DNA of 64,000 nt from Ascaphus truei. Lineage: Eukaryota > Chordata > Amphibia > Anura > Ascaphidae. Numbering within the stretch: the first letter of the stretch is position 1; every line of letters begins with the position of its first letter. Below are positions 1-10,651 of the stretch, in pieces. A program made the position numbers and the translations under genes. The notes beneath the pieces are model-generated. The model made no database searches. It was given only the letters and a program-made list of their open reading frames with translations, and was not told where the DNA came from. The stretch covers positions 62,001 to 126,000 of the forward strand of contig WSYH01001195.1 in NCBI GenBank assembly GCA_036426205.1. The letters are read 5' to 3'.

Positions 1-476
1 CCATACACCAATACCTGGTGCATGATTAACCGATCTGGTTTGGTCCTTTCCCTTCCAAAGAACTTGAATGAATGCCCTGTGTCTACGCAGGGTGTACCCT
101 TTTGGCAACATGGCGAGGGCCGGGGATGGGATACTCTCCCCCTCGACTCTGCTTGAACTAGAATGCTATATAACACTCCTAAACATCTATTAACATTAAC
201 TAAGAAATTAATTGAACTCAATTTGTATGACTCCAAGAAGATATGTGGTGACCTTGGTATATGCCCTGTGGCAGACTGTCCTAACCTGCAATGACCCCTG
301 CTTTTCGTGGGTAGCTTTAAGGTATTTATTAAAGTCTCGATTGTCCTATTCCCATGCACCACTCTAAAGCTCACAACTTCTTCCGATCATCTACATGCTT
401 AGCCCTTCTATGGCTAACCATATCCCCTAGGATGTGCCTCTATGTTGGTGCTTCCCTGCCCGTCCCTCTGCCGGGC
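1..476. other. Unassigned sequence at window start
   Basis: I see no convincing coding region or structured RNA here. The stretch is moderately AT-rich with one GC-richer patch near 100-150. It leads into the first 252-bp direct repeat. It could be part of the same retroelement remnant that follows, since that repeat recurs beside an L1, but I could not match it to a family. Confidence 0.3.
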
Positions 477-728
477 TATATTCTGTTATGCAGTCGTGCT
501 GGGTAGCTAGGTTGAAGCGGTCCTACACCTATCCCTAGTTCCCTTCGTGGGTGCGCTAAGGTGTGGTTGTGTTGTTGCTGCGTAATCTCGTGGTATCCCC
601 AAGTATGAGTCAGAGCCAGAGCGCACGTTATAGTTATCATAGATATATCTATACTCCCTTTCACTTCCCATTCACCTCAGACTCACATCTAATATCCCGC
701 TAATGCCACTCTGCTATCTGCCCCCCCC
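477..728. repeat. 252-bp direct repeat, copy a
   Basis: This block recurs almost exactly at 3,175-3,426. I see one substitution between them (T at about 606 against G in the other copy). Both copies begin TATATTCTGTTATGC and end in a run of eight C. The block contains a small palindrome, ATAGATATATCTAT. It lacks TG...CA ends, so it is not an obvious LTR. The near-identity implies a recent duplication or an assembly overlap. Confidence 0.85.
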
Positions 729-1307
729 TGTGGATCTCTGTGTGTGTTCAAATTTAGATCCCTAGCTGGTAGGGAAGCCTCTAAGCCCACCCCAACACCT
801 TTATGCTACCAAGACCCTAATGAAATATCTCCTCTGCGAGTATATAGTTAAATACTTGTAACCACATTTAGCATTGCAACAACCAATCATTCCCCAATCA
901 CTCTTTTATATTGCACACACGCATATAGTATACAGCATCCAGCCGTCGGATCCGGCAGAGGGAGGTAGTATATAGTCCTGGGCACAAGGGGGTGATTCCG
1001 GTGTCTGGGGTTGGGAGCTGTCATCATGGGGCTGCTCCATTTCCTATCACCACAACAGTCACTCTGACCACGGAGAGGGGGGGGGGAGTCAGGGCGCGCT
1101 GCACCCTCGGTGTGATCCGTTTGACACTTATCTGCTGGTGGGTCCTCCCTCCTTTACTCGGTATCCAGTGTTGTGGCCGGGTGTACCAAGATGGCCGCCA
1201 TGTCAAGATGCAGGTTTGAATTGTCCAACTTTACTCAGGCAATTTGCGGACAAATGAACAGTCTGCTGGTATCGCCCTTTTAAGGCTTAATTGATCCATA
1301 ATTGGTA
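729..1307. other. GC-rich L1-associated spacer
   Basis: This lies downstream of the decayed ORF1 on the minus strand, where an L1 would place its inter-ORF spacer and ORF2. No ORF2 motif is visible, so ORF2 of this L1 copy is deleted or displaced. The stretch holds a run of G at about 1,077-1,086 and, on the minus strand near 1,190-1,205, a GGCGGCCATCTTGG-like sequence resembling the YY1-type sites common in L1 promoters. I see no gene in it. Confidence 0.35.
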
Positions 1308-2211
1308 TCAATTAAGGGTCTTTTCTTGGGATGTTCGCGCCGAATTCGTCACTCTGCTCCAGCCCGGCTCAGGGGAAGACGCTCCAGCACCCTCCAGGTC
1401 AGTGGAATCTCCCCGTAGGCCCAATTTTTTCAGAAATTGGCCCTTTTCTTCTAGAGAACGTAGAGTGTGGGCTTTGTCTCAGAGCAGCCTGGTTATGGAC
1501 AGGAGGGACCTCCGCTTGGCGAGAGTTGTAGGCGCCAGGTCCTGGAATATCAGGAGTTTAACCCCCTCAAACTGCACTGTACCCGACGCCCTGGAAATTT
1601 GGCAAACTGCCTCTTTTATTTTAAAATAATGGAGACGAACAATAATGTCTCTTGGGGGGTCGTTAGGCTGCGTCTTTGACCGGAGGGTTCTATGGCATCT
1701 GTCCAGATGCAGATCCGATTCAGGTTTATCGGGGAAGAGGCTTGTTAGCCATTTTGTAATGAAGTCCTCAGGGTCTGCAAACTCTTTAGGGACGCCACGC
1801 ACCCTGATATTATTGTGGCGGTCCCGGTTTTCCGCATCTTCTTGTTTGCATGATAGTTCATTTATTTGAGCCTGTAGATTGGCTGAGGTTTTATTTTGTT
1901 TGCGGACCGCTTTAATCGTAGAGTCCAGTTTTGTCTCTAACTCGTCCGTTCTGGCGCCAATACTATTGATGTCGCGCCTCAGGTCCTCTAGCTCCTTGTG
2001 CATATAGGCTTTCATTTCATTACAAAATTCCCTCATCACCTTCCGAGTTATCTCCTGGGTCAATGCGTTCCTCCGATATCTGTTCATCCTCTGAATCTGA
2101 CTCTGCGGACGGCGTCAGGGTTCCCGCTCCATCTTTGCGCGCTGAGTCCGATTTATTAAAATATTTAGTAAGTACCATGGCCTGACGGCCTGATTTCGGT
2201 GTTGTTGGCAT
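1308..2211 (-). pseudogene. L1-clade LINE ORF1 (copy 1), frameshifted
   Basis: This is a decayed L1 ORF1, the RNA-binding chaperone that coats L1 RNA in the retrotransposition particle. Reading the minus strand, the start (MPTTPKSGRQ) is followed by an acidic segment (SDSEDEQISEE). A frameshift near 2,060 moves the rest into another frame. Next come a coiled coil (residues such as LEDLRRDINSIGARTDELET), the RRM entry motif DAENRDRHNNIRVRGVP, the L1-typical HYFKIKEAV and the C-terminal LAPTTLAKRR. A stop interrupts near 1,477, and the same frame then continues to the stop at 1,308-1,310 with about 20 codons of the C-terminal domain missing compared with copy 2. Family assignment is firm. The subfamily differs from the second L1 in the window. 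Confidence 0.85.
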
Positions 2212-3040
2212 CCTGGATTATTCCTTGTCCGTTTTGTTGGTTTTATTAGAGGCTTTTATGATTTTTTATATTGTTTGTGTTTTTTTTAGTTGCCGAGGGG
2301 TGCAGAGCTCACACTCTAAGCATCCATGCACCTAGACCTCGCGCATGCGCCCCCCACACTTTTTTCATTTTGAACATGGATGTCTTTGTTTTTGTTTTTG
2401 GATGGTATCAGCTGGACTTGAGGTGGTGCAGATGTATGGCGATTCTGAGAAGAGAGAGAAGAGAGAGGGAGAACCATGTTGGAGGGCCTGACTGAGCAAG
2501 AGATTATTAGGAGATATATGTTGAGCTCAGCAGCAATCTGACATTTGTATGCTGAATTAAGAGATGATTTATAGCCCCTGACAAGCATAGGTCATGCAGT
2601 CCCTTGCCTTGTTAAAATGCTAAACTCATGATATTTTCTTGCTTCTGCATTCTTTCAGACAACTGTGGGCATAGTAGACAGGGTTTCACAGCCCACATTT
2701 TCATGGAACCTAAGCCAGTTTCTATGTGCACTGAATCAACAAGCTAAGAGTGATATACAGCTGTGCCAGCCTTTATTCTAAAGCCTCACATGCCGTACCG
2801 CTCTGAATACCGGGTCATGACTCTCCCAACAACTTCTATACCCCTCAATAAAAAATACCCACACAAATCCTCTATTCACACCCTCTATATACTCCTTCCC
2901 TCTGCTGGGGATCTCCCCATAGCCTAAAGTCAGACATACACACCTGATCTCACCCATGCGTCCCTGCCATCTCTTCCCCTGTAAATGGTGTTAACCTTTT
3001 CATTTAATACTGACCAGCCTTAAATCTCACACCACAAATC
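2212..3040. other. Probable L1 5' region and unassigned flank
   Basis: The first 300 bases lie upstream of the ORF1 start on the minus strand and should be L1 5' untranslated sequence. They include a T-rich stretch (about 2,250-2,290) and a GA-rich purine run (about 2,447-2,475). Beyond about 2,520 I recognise nothing, and the sequence is AT-rich with no credible ORF. Confidence 0.4.
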
Positions 3041-3172
3041 AAGTACTGATGGGACGGCCGTTATTCGAACGGATCTCAAATCAGTTTTCGTGTTGACCGC
3101 TATATTCCATTCGGTATTTCCGCGTTTTGACCACTATTCATGCCGCGTTCATGAAATCCGGCACTGGGCAGC
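3041..3172 (+). repeat. Possible DNA-transposon end, CpG-rich
   Basis: The stretch GGACGGCC(A/G)TTATTCGAAC at 3,052-3,070 recurs in the opposite orientation at 15,060-15,078, where it closes the right arm of the large transposon region and is followed by TA. Further in, a CGCTATATT..CC block near 3,100 resembles one at about 15,294. I therefore infer a fragment of the end of the same transposon family. The exact terminus is uncertain because the similarity runs some eight bases past the proposed edge. Confidence 0.45.
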
Positions 3173-3174
3173 CA

Positions 3175-3426
3175 TATATTCTGTTATGCAGTCGTGCTGG
3201 GTAGCTAGGTTGAAGCGGTCCTACACCTATCCCTAGTTCCCTTCGTGGGTGCGCTAAGGTGTGGTTGTGTTGTTGCTGCGTAATCTCGTGGTATCCCCAA
3301 GTAGGAGTCAGAGCCAGAGCGCACGTTATAGTTATCATAGATATATCTATACTCCCTTTCACTTCCCATTCACCTCAGACTCACATCTAATATCCCGCTA
3401 ATGCCACTCTGCTATCTGCCCCCCCC
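3175..3426. repeat. 252-bp direct repeat, copy b
   Basis: Near-exact second copy of 477-728, 2,698 bp away. Its poly-C end abuts the truncated 3' side of the second L1 ORF2. The two copies enclose the first L1 fragment. Confidence 0.85.
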
Positions 3427-5786
3427 GCAACTTGGTCGAATAAAGGTTTAAAGTTTATTTTGTATAGGGATGAGTAATCTTGTTATTTGAACCCCTAAAT
3501 ATTTAATGTAGGTCTGATTCCACTTGAAGTCAAAATTAAGTTGAAGTAATTTAACATATCCTTGGGAAGGTTTAAGACAAGAGCCATAGATTTAGAGTGG
3601 TTAATTTTGTATCCTGAAAGGAAGCCGAACTCAGATAGAGCTTGGGAAAGGTTGGGGAGTGAGATAAGGGGATTCGAGAGCGTCAGTAGTATGTCATCCG
3701 CATAGAGAGCTATCTTAAATTCCTTCTGTCCAACATTGATACCCGTGATATTGGGGTTCATTCTTATCTGGCAGGCTAATGGTTCTATTGCCAAAGCAAA
3801 CAAGGGGGATAGTGGGCACCGCTGTCTGGTTCCGTTCGATATTGGGAAAGAGTCAGACAAGGAGTTATTCGTTTTTACTATGGCTGTCGGAACCGAGTAT
3901 AGCGTGTTTATGCTGTTTAAGATTTTGGGAGTAAATCCCATTTGTGAGAGTGTGGTGTTCATAAACTGCCAATCTAGCCGATCAAAAGCTTATTCAGCGT
4001 CTAGTGAAAGTAGTAATGATGAGCGTGTGGTTTGTTTTGCTACATGTATTAAGTTCACCATCCTCCTTGTGTTGTCAAGGGCTTGCCTGCCCAGAACAAA
4101 GCCAACCTGGTCCGGATGGTTCAATCGTGGAAGAATATTGTTTAATCTAGTGGCCAAGATTTTTGCGTATAATTTTAGATCTGTATTTAACAGAGATACA
4201 GGTCTGTAGCTAGAGCACATCATGGGATCTTTTCCATCTTTTGGGATTACGACTATGGTTTCGTAGGATATCTCTGGGTGGGTGGAGGCCTAAAAGCATC
4301 TCATTAAATACTTTGGTTAAGTGTGGGAGGAGTATTGTGGAGAATTTTTTGTAGTAAAGGTTTGAAAATCCATCCGGACCAGGGGCCTTCCCATTTTCCA
4401 AAGATTTGATAGCCTCCAGGATTTCAGGGGGTTCTATATTTTTTTCAAGATTTATTATGTCTTCTGGTTCCAGCGTCGGAGCCGGCATTGAGTTAGAAAG
4501 TTTTGAATTTTTTTCGCTTTTTTCTTTTTAGCTGATTCTCCCACTGGGCCAGGCAGATTGTAAAGAGATGCATAATATTCCTTAAAGGCGTCACTTATAA
4601 CTTTGGGGCTATGAGAAATCTTTCCATTTTTAGTATAAATATTATGGATCTTAGCTTTAACCTGCTTTTGTTTTATCTTACGTGCCAGCATTTTATCTGC
4701 CTTATTACTTTTTTCATAGTATTTCTGTTGGGTCCATCGTATAGCTCTCTCTGCGTTTGTCACTAACAAGAGATTTAATTGCCCTCTAACTGAGATTATT
4801 TGTCTATAGTTTTTTCGGGAGGGATTTGCTTTATGGATACTTTCTAGTTCTGATAGCTTTTGTGTTAATGTCACAATGTGTTCCGCTTTTTCCTTCTTTT
4901 TCCGAGAAGCCAGAGCAATCAGTTTACCTCTAAGCACAGATTTGTGGGCCTCCCAAAGAATAAAAGGGGAAACGTCCGGGGAGTTACTTATATCAAAATA
5001 TTGGACCAGTTCCTCTTCCAATTGTTGGAGATTTTGTGAGTTCGACAATAATGATTCATTTAAAGACCACAACCTTGTTTTGTTTTTCGTTGTGAGGCCA
5101 CCCAGTTTAGTAATAATTGTAGAGTGGTCTGACCAAGCAGAGGGGGCAATTGTTGCTGAGGAAATGTTATCGCTAACTTGTTGGTCAATTAAAATAAAAT
5201 ATGAGAGAAGAAGGAAAAATCTTTTTCCTTATTGTTCATTAGTCACCAGGAGTCTACTACCATCAGATCTTTGGCCATGGATACGAGACCACAAGTTGAG
5301 GGAACTATCTTTTGTGGTAATGGAAAACTGGGAAATGTATCTAAATTTGGGTCCATGATTGCGTTGAAATCCCCTGCAAGAATTAGAAAACCTTTCTGGA
5401 CAAAGTTTATTAAATTTGTGAGCTCCCGGAAAAAGGATTCTTGATTTTCGTTAGGGGCATATATGTTAGCTATTGTTAGATGGGTAGAGTCTAGTAATCC
5501 TGTAACAATTAAAATTCTCCCAGCAGGATCATTTTTAATTTTATCAACTTTGAAGTTTAGATTTTTGTGGAAAAGTGTAGCCACCCCATTTTTTTTGTAT
5601 GGGATGATAGTGATAGATTAGAGGGTAGTCGCTACTGTACAGCAGTGATTGATCCTCCTTTTTCAGATGCGTTTCTTGTAACAAAATGATATCTCCTGCT
5701 AGTCTTTTAGCCTCTGAAAGGGCTATTCGTCTCTTACGGGGGGTATTGAGGCCCTTGGTGTTTTGGGAAATTATATTAATCGGCAT
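3427..5786 (-). pseudogene. L1-clade LINE ORF2 (endonuclease-RT), truncated
   Basis: This is the L1 endonuclease/reverse transcriptase, which nicks target DNA and copies L1 RNA at the nick. It starts MPINIISQNTKGLNTPRKRR at 5,786. Endonuclease motifs are visible in order: LLQETHLKK, ANIYAPNENQ, ILAGDFNA. The EN-RT linker follows, then RT motifs GKAPGPDGFS, SSYRPVSLLNTDLKLYAKIL, SLDAE-stop-AFDRLDWQF, GTRQRCPLSPLFALAIEPLA and the catalytic YADD at 3,693-3,704. Defects include a frameshift after about 5,560, stops between about 5,072 and 5,243, a frameshift near 4,275, a stop replacing the Lys before AFD (about 3,988), and Gly to Arg in the usual QGCPLSP. The sequence ends soon after the RT fingers and palm, so the C-terminal cysteine region and 3' UTR are absent and the 252-bp repeat takes their place. 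It is non-functional. Confidence 0.92.
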
Positions 5787-7045
5787 AGTGATGCTTTAAA
5801 GGTCTATGATACAGGTGAACAGAGTGATGACTTATATATAACAGATGAAACAGTATCTTAACTATTGTAAACAGTTTGTATTGTGAACATACATCTTGAG
5901 AGATACACATATTAACTTTCTGCAGTAACAAATGCTTGTAGAACTGGGTGTGGGGAGAGGGTGGACAAGGTAGGGTGGGGTAAAAATAGGACCCCGGTTT
6001 CCAAACTATGTTTGGGGGGACCAACCATTTCAGGTCTCGTGATGTGAGTGTATCACGGGGCAAACCTTAATGCCGCAGTGATCCCTTGTTTGGGAGCCAA
6101 ACCTTCAGAAATCAAAAGCAAAGCAACACCCCGGAGAGTATGGGGTGGATTCTATGTTTAGTCTTACACATCCGGATACAGAAAAACAAGGGGGAAATGA
6201 AACATTGTAACTATTTACATCACCTTATCTTTCCTTAATTTTCTCACATTGAGTAGATCAGACTGGCATCCAGTGCTCGGCCATCTCAAAATCTATATTT
6301 AGTCTATAGGGGAAGAGAGACACAAAGAGAACATTGCAAAAATTATACTTAAGGTATTGGGGGAACAGATCTGGGGTAAATAACATAGATAACCTGTGAC
6401 CAGGACATACTTTTACTCAGGAAATGGTTTTGAAGTAGGCCCGGGGTGTCCAAACCCGGGCCCCAAGAGCCACAAGCGGGCCACCCCCCAGCACAGGTGG
6501 CCCATCCAGCAACCCAGTCAAAGACAGAGCCACTGACCGAGCCGCCCGCACCAAAACAGGGACACCCCCATAAGCCGGACCGCCGACGGCCCCCGAGGAC
6601 CGAGGCCGAAAACCCCAAATTGGGCCAACATGGGCCCAACTGCACAAAACATGCAACTTAGATCAGGCTTTCTATCAGTGTCTAGGTGCTTTGAGACTTT
6701 CAGTCCATTTAGAAACATAGTCAATTTTCTGAAAAAAAAAAAAAAAACATTTCCAAAGCAACCATCTTGGGAGCCTGTGTTGTAAAACTATAACCTTTCA
6801 CAGTATGAGAAGTTATCTTCAGGAGATTCTTGATAACCAGATCACCTTGGTCTTTGAGAGTTGTTCAAGTTAGCAAATTGACATCAGGTGTCTCCACTCC
6901 TGTTCAGGAAAAAGAGCATATCTGGAGTAAACGACAAGTTCAGCTATGCCTTATGTTCCGAACAACATTCCGTCAGTCTGTAGAGTTAACTGGAAACTCA
7001 ATGAGTGATCAGCTCCAAATTTCAAGCGGGCTGGTTCTGTTCTCT
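5787..7045. other. L1 inter-ORF spacer with GC-rich island
   Basis: This 1.26-kb stretch separates ORF1 and ORF2 of the same minus-strand L1. No catalytic or RNA-binding motif is visible. Most of it is AT-rich, with a poly-A run at about 6,735-6,749. A sharply GC-rich block occupies about 6,436-6,640. It opens with CCGGGGTGTCCAAACCCGGG, which resembles the ends of GC-rich hAT-type non-autonomous elements, but I see no matching second end, so that reading is tentative. Confidence 0.5.
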
Positions 7046-8419
7046 TCATGCAGTTGGGGTCTTTACCCATGTTGGGTGCTGCTGTTTAGGTGGGGGCTGA
7101 TTCCGCTGGGAGGCCTCCATTTCCTCTGGTTCAAGGAGACCCATTGCTCTCAATTTCTCTTTGCCTTCTTCTGGAGAGAGAAATATATATGTTTTTTCTT
7201 GGTAGATAAATATTATCTTGCACGGAAAACCCCAACGGTAGCGTATTTTATTATTTCTCAGTGTGTTTGTGACCTGTGCGAACATTTTACGTTTGTTCAA
7301 CGTGATTTGAGCCAGATCTGGGAAAATGAGAAGCAGAACGTTGTCTTGTTCTATCCTTGGAGTAGATCTAGCGGCTCTTAATATCTCCTCTTTACTACGA
7401 AAGTAGTGGAGACGTGTAATCACATCTCGTGGTTTTTTTGAGTCCAGGCCTTTAGGTCTATGCAGTCTATGTGCTCTGTCCATCTGGAGTTTGTCTTCCA
7501 TCATTTCTGGTAACAGAGACCCGAAGAGCTGGATGAGATATGCGTCCAGCTGAGCATTGTCCACTTCTTCCGGGACCCCTCTGATCCGCAGATTATTGCG
7601 TCTTGATCGGTTTTCCGTATCTTCCAATTTTTCGAAAATTGTTTTAACTTGTGTTTTTAATTCATGGATGTCTTGGGCTTGGGTCTCCGGCAGAGGTGGT
7701 GGTGTCCACTTTCTCCTCCAAGTACACGATAAGGTCTCCTATAGACGCTATTTCCTCTCTGACGCTACACTGGCGACACACTTTATTCGAGCTTGGCTAG
7801 TCCCACGAATTCGGGTATACCCAGGTGTATTGAGGTTTGTGACTGTTTTCTGCCCGAGTGCATTGAGTTATTTTCCAAGCAGGGATTGAAGCATTTTATT
7901 CCCGCTGGCTGCAATACTGCACAGTATATATATATATACTGCATTTCAATTCATGAATTTATGCCATCTGGTAGACACGCGAAGCATTGCAGCCTATTAA
8001 ATCCTAATCATTATCATTTAACAGATCAGCCGCCCATCAGCCAGGCATGAACCCAGGCTGGGAAGGCAAATGCAACGGGGCTTGTCAGAGGTGAGGAGCG
8101 GCGCATTCCAGGTATCTGCCAGGTACATACCGGGTATTTGCTCGAATAAAGTGTGTCGGTGCAGTATGACGGAAACTCTGCATCTCGGAGCAGAAGGAGC
8201 TTTTAATGTCTTGGACAAACCGCAACATTTCTTTGCGAGTAAGCGGCGTATCTGTCTCTTCTTCAGAGTCAGGTTCTGATTCTGCGTCTTCGCCAGCGAT
8301 AGACGCGTCTTGATCTTTAGTTCCTGTCTTTGTTTTTTTAAAGAAGAGTGCGGCCTCCCGCGGGTTTTTTTTTTGGTGTTTTGGTAGGTGGCATATTTAT
8401 TGTTATTGGTCGTTGGCAT
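7046..8419 (-). pseudogene. L1-clade LINE ORF1 (copy 2), split by a MITE
   Basis: Second L1 ORF1, belonging to the same element as the ORF2 remnant. The start MPTTNNN lies at 8,419. The N-terminal acidic part (DQDASIAGEDAESEPDSEEE) lies in another frame at about 8,220-8,315, so a frameshift intervenes. After the segment ending MQSFRH the gene is interrupted by the MITE at 7,768-8,164. It resumes at about 7,767 with SVREEIASIGDLIVYLEEK, part of the coiled coil. From 7,627 to the stop at 7,046 the frame is open: RRM entry MEDTENRSRRNNLRIRGVPE, HYFRSKEEI, IRYRWGFPCK and a Pro/Gln-rich tail. The RRM and C-terminal domain are complete; the N-terminal half is broken. No intact particle protein can be made. 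Confidence 0.9.
7768..8164. mobile_element. MITE (397 bp) inserted in L1 ORF1
   Basis: Terminal inverted repeats of about 25 bp are visible. The left end reads CACTGGCGACACACTTTATT; the right end, reverse complemented, reads CTGCACCGACACACTTTATT, and both continue TCGAGC. TA dinucleotides flank both edges (7,766-7,767 and 8,165-8,166), as expected for a TA target duplication of Tc1/mariner-type elements. Removing it rejoins the L1 ORF1 coiled-coil reading. There is no coding capacity, and an internal (TA)n lies at about 7,925-7,940. The outermost two or three bases of the two ends differ, so the exact ends may shift slightly. Confidence 0.75.
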
Positions 8420-9150
8420 ATAGTTGAAGCTGATATTGTTTGGGTGATGTAAGTTTCGTTTTTTCTTTTTACATTGACATAAACCCCCTCATTCCTGAAG
8501 CACCATGATCATTCACATTTTTTTTTATTATTAGGATTAGGGATGGGGAGAGAATGTATTGGGGAACAACTCAGAGCCCTGTTTTTCAATTTTTCAGTGG
8601 TTGCATATGTTTGTGTGTTCTGTGCCTTTAACTCTGGCCAACGGCGGCCATTTTGGAACTCCTCTGAGTTGTAGGCTGGAACACACGGGCACCTCTCCCT
8701 CTCTCACTCAGCCCCTCTAGTCTGCCTCTCTTGATTTCAGGGAACCAGTTTGTTGTTGTATGCAGTGCAGTGTCTTGTAAACCTGTTTTTGCAAGTGATT
8801 TTACAGTCTCTATAGTCCCTTGACTTGGTTAGGCTTTTTTGTATATTTATTTATTTATGTATTGTCCTGTGGGGAGCTGTGACTTTAAATCAGCCCTGCA
8901 GCGGCCATTTTGGATTTTGCTGACACGCAGGCTGGAACGCAAGGAGCCAGGCGGCTCCACTCCATGCAGCAGCTCTGCCCAGTCTTCACTGCGGAGGCCC
9001 AGGAAGGCGGAGGGAAGCGGAGGGAATGCAGGTAGGCAGGAGGTAGATCGGCACGGCCCACGGCTCACCCCGAGCGGCCTCCGGCCAGGAGAAGATAAAT
9101 TCCGTCACTCAGCCCCCTCTCCTTTACCGAGCGGCCATTTTAGGCATAAG
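8420..9150 (-). promoter_or_regulatory. L1 5' region with repeated GGCCATTTT sites
   Basis: Upstream of ORF1 on the minus strand. The stretch becomes CpG- and GC-rich between about 8,900 and 9,130. A GCGGCCATTTT sequence occurs three times (about 8,645, 8,900 and 9,131). GCCATNTT is the core recognised by YY1, which is known to position transcription from mammalian L1 5' UTRs; that it acts here is inference. A TTATTTATTTAT stretch lies at about 8,846-8,860. No ORF with recognisable content is present. Confidence 0.5.
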
Positions 9151-9156
9151 TCATTA

Positions 9157-9302
9157 GGGTAGGTAAAGATAAGATCATAAGTAGAGTGCACTAATGTGCA
9201 TCTATCTTGTAAGTGTAGAGTAGGTTGTTACTCTATCTGTCTACACTTACAAGATAGATGCACATTGGTGCACTCTACTTATGATCTTATCTTTACCTAC
9301 CC
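9157..9302. mobile_element. 146-bp foldback element with 6-bp target repeat
   Basis: The arms 9,157-9,218 and 9,241-9,302 are inverted copies of 62 bp with a single mismatch, separated by a 22-bp loop. TCATTA stands directly on both sides (9,151-9,156 and 9,303-9,308), which looks like a target-site duplication. The ends are GGGTAGG...CCTACCC. The transcript would fold into an almost perfect hairpin. I cannot assign a superfamily. Confidence 0.85.
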
Positions 9303-9308
9303 TCATTA

Positions 9309-10651
9309 GCACTGACCCTTTATTGATCAGCTCTAACTAACAGAGCAGGTGTTGGGTCAGTGCCGTTTACCCTGGTTACCCCTATGAAGCATGCTATACT
9401 TGTACATTGTATTAAGTTCAAAGGTATACTTTAGATGTGAGGGTCACAGGCATACCACACACTGAGCTGTGCCTGTTGTGTTAATTAGTGTAGCTTAAGT
9501 AGATATCAGTGCCTTACTTGCCTAACATTTTTGCCTGGGGAATACATTAACCCCCACAATACCAGTTTTGAATATACCTAAGATATATTATCTTTTTAGG
9601 TACCTGGGTCAAACTACATTACCCTGACACATCATTACACCGTAAAATTACTGACCCTACTCCAGTAACATTTATCTAGCTACTGTGGAGTCGCAGTGCC
9701 TCAATCACTGTTTTTGGCTATCGGCAGACCAAGCTAGGGTCTTTTTGTATGGTTACTATATATATATATATTTTTTTTTTCATATATTATATATTAAGGA
9801 TATGTGCACTGAGACCAACCTTAACAGTTGAGTTCTACACCTCTGGTTATTCACAAGGTGTTTGTATTTTACTCACCTTTTTGATTGCAGGACACTCCTT
9901 TTTGAATGTTTCTGCCATCCGCATTACCGATCCAGAACTTGTTATCACAGGTTCAGACCTTAGGATCACAGCATTTAATACTCGTTTTAATCCCCAATAT
10001 TTTATTTAGTGATTTATTAAAGTTGTTTTAAATCCTCCATACCTCACCCACTTGATGTACTAGAGTGCCCAAACTAGGTTTCTTTTCTCTGTTGGTTGAC
10101 TATGAACTTCGCACTCCGGAACAGTCTGCGCGGTCTAAGGTCGGTGATTTCATAACCCAGCCTCAGCCACGTGGTCCGGCCCCAGTTTGTGGCGAGCACA
10201 ACCGTAACAGACATCAAGCGGAAAAAGACAAAAGAAGGGATTTGAATGGACCTCCAATATCTCTTTTTTTAAAAGTTGCTTGCGCATTGTTTGCCATGTA
10301 GGCAAACATTTAGTGACAGTGCCATTTTTATTGATAGAACAATTGTGAGCATTATAGAAAACCTTATACTGTACAATATGCTGCTTTATTAATCTTCAAA
10401 TCTTTTTTTTACATTGTACAGTACAGTCATCTTCACAACTTTTCTTATAAACACCAAAAATAAAAATGTATATCTTTAATTCTATACAGTATGTATTATT
10501 TATTATTCAATGCTTTCAACTTTTGCAACAGCACTACTGTTTTTCTATTACTGGTATGCACATGCGTGCACTGTACTTTGCTGTATGTCTCATTTTGACA
10601 TTTTTTTTTTTAATAACAGGTAAGAGAAATGCCTTGCATTACATTACAGTA
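9309..10651. other. Unassigned AT-rich stretch
   Basis: I recognise no gene. A (TA)n followed by poly-T lies at about 9,756-9,780. Around 9,990-10,020 the sequence has AT-rich, polyadenylation-like character. A stretch with poly-Y followed by AACAG|GTAAGAG at about 10,600-10,627 resembles adjoining splice acceptor and donor sites on the plus strand, but no exon can be defined. Confidence 0.3.

Noticed and set aside
477..3426. Reading the 252-bp direct repeats as LTRs of a short retroelement
   Set aside because: No TG...CA ends, no primer-binding site or polypurine tract, and the enclosed coding fragment is L1 ORF1.
9749..10009. Open frame in the (TA)n-flanked stretch
   Set aside because: Composition follows the AT-rich DNA and no motif or relative is recognisable.
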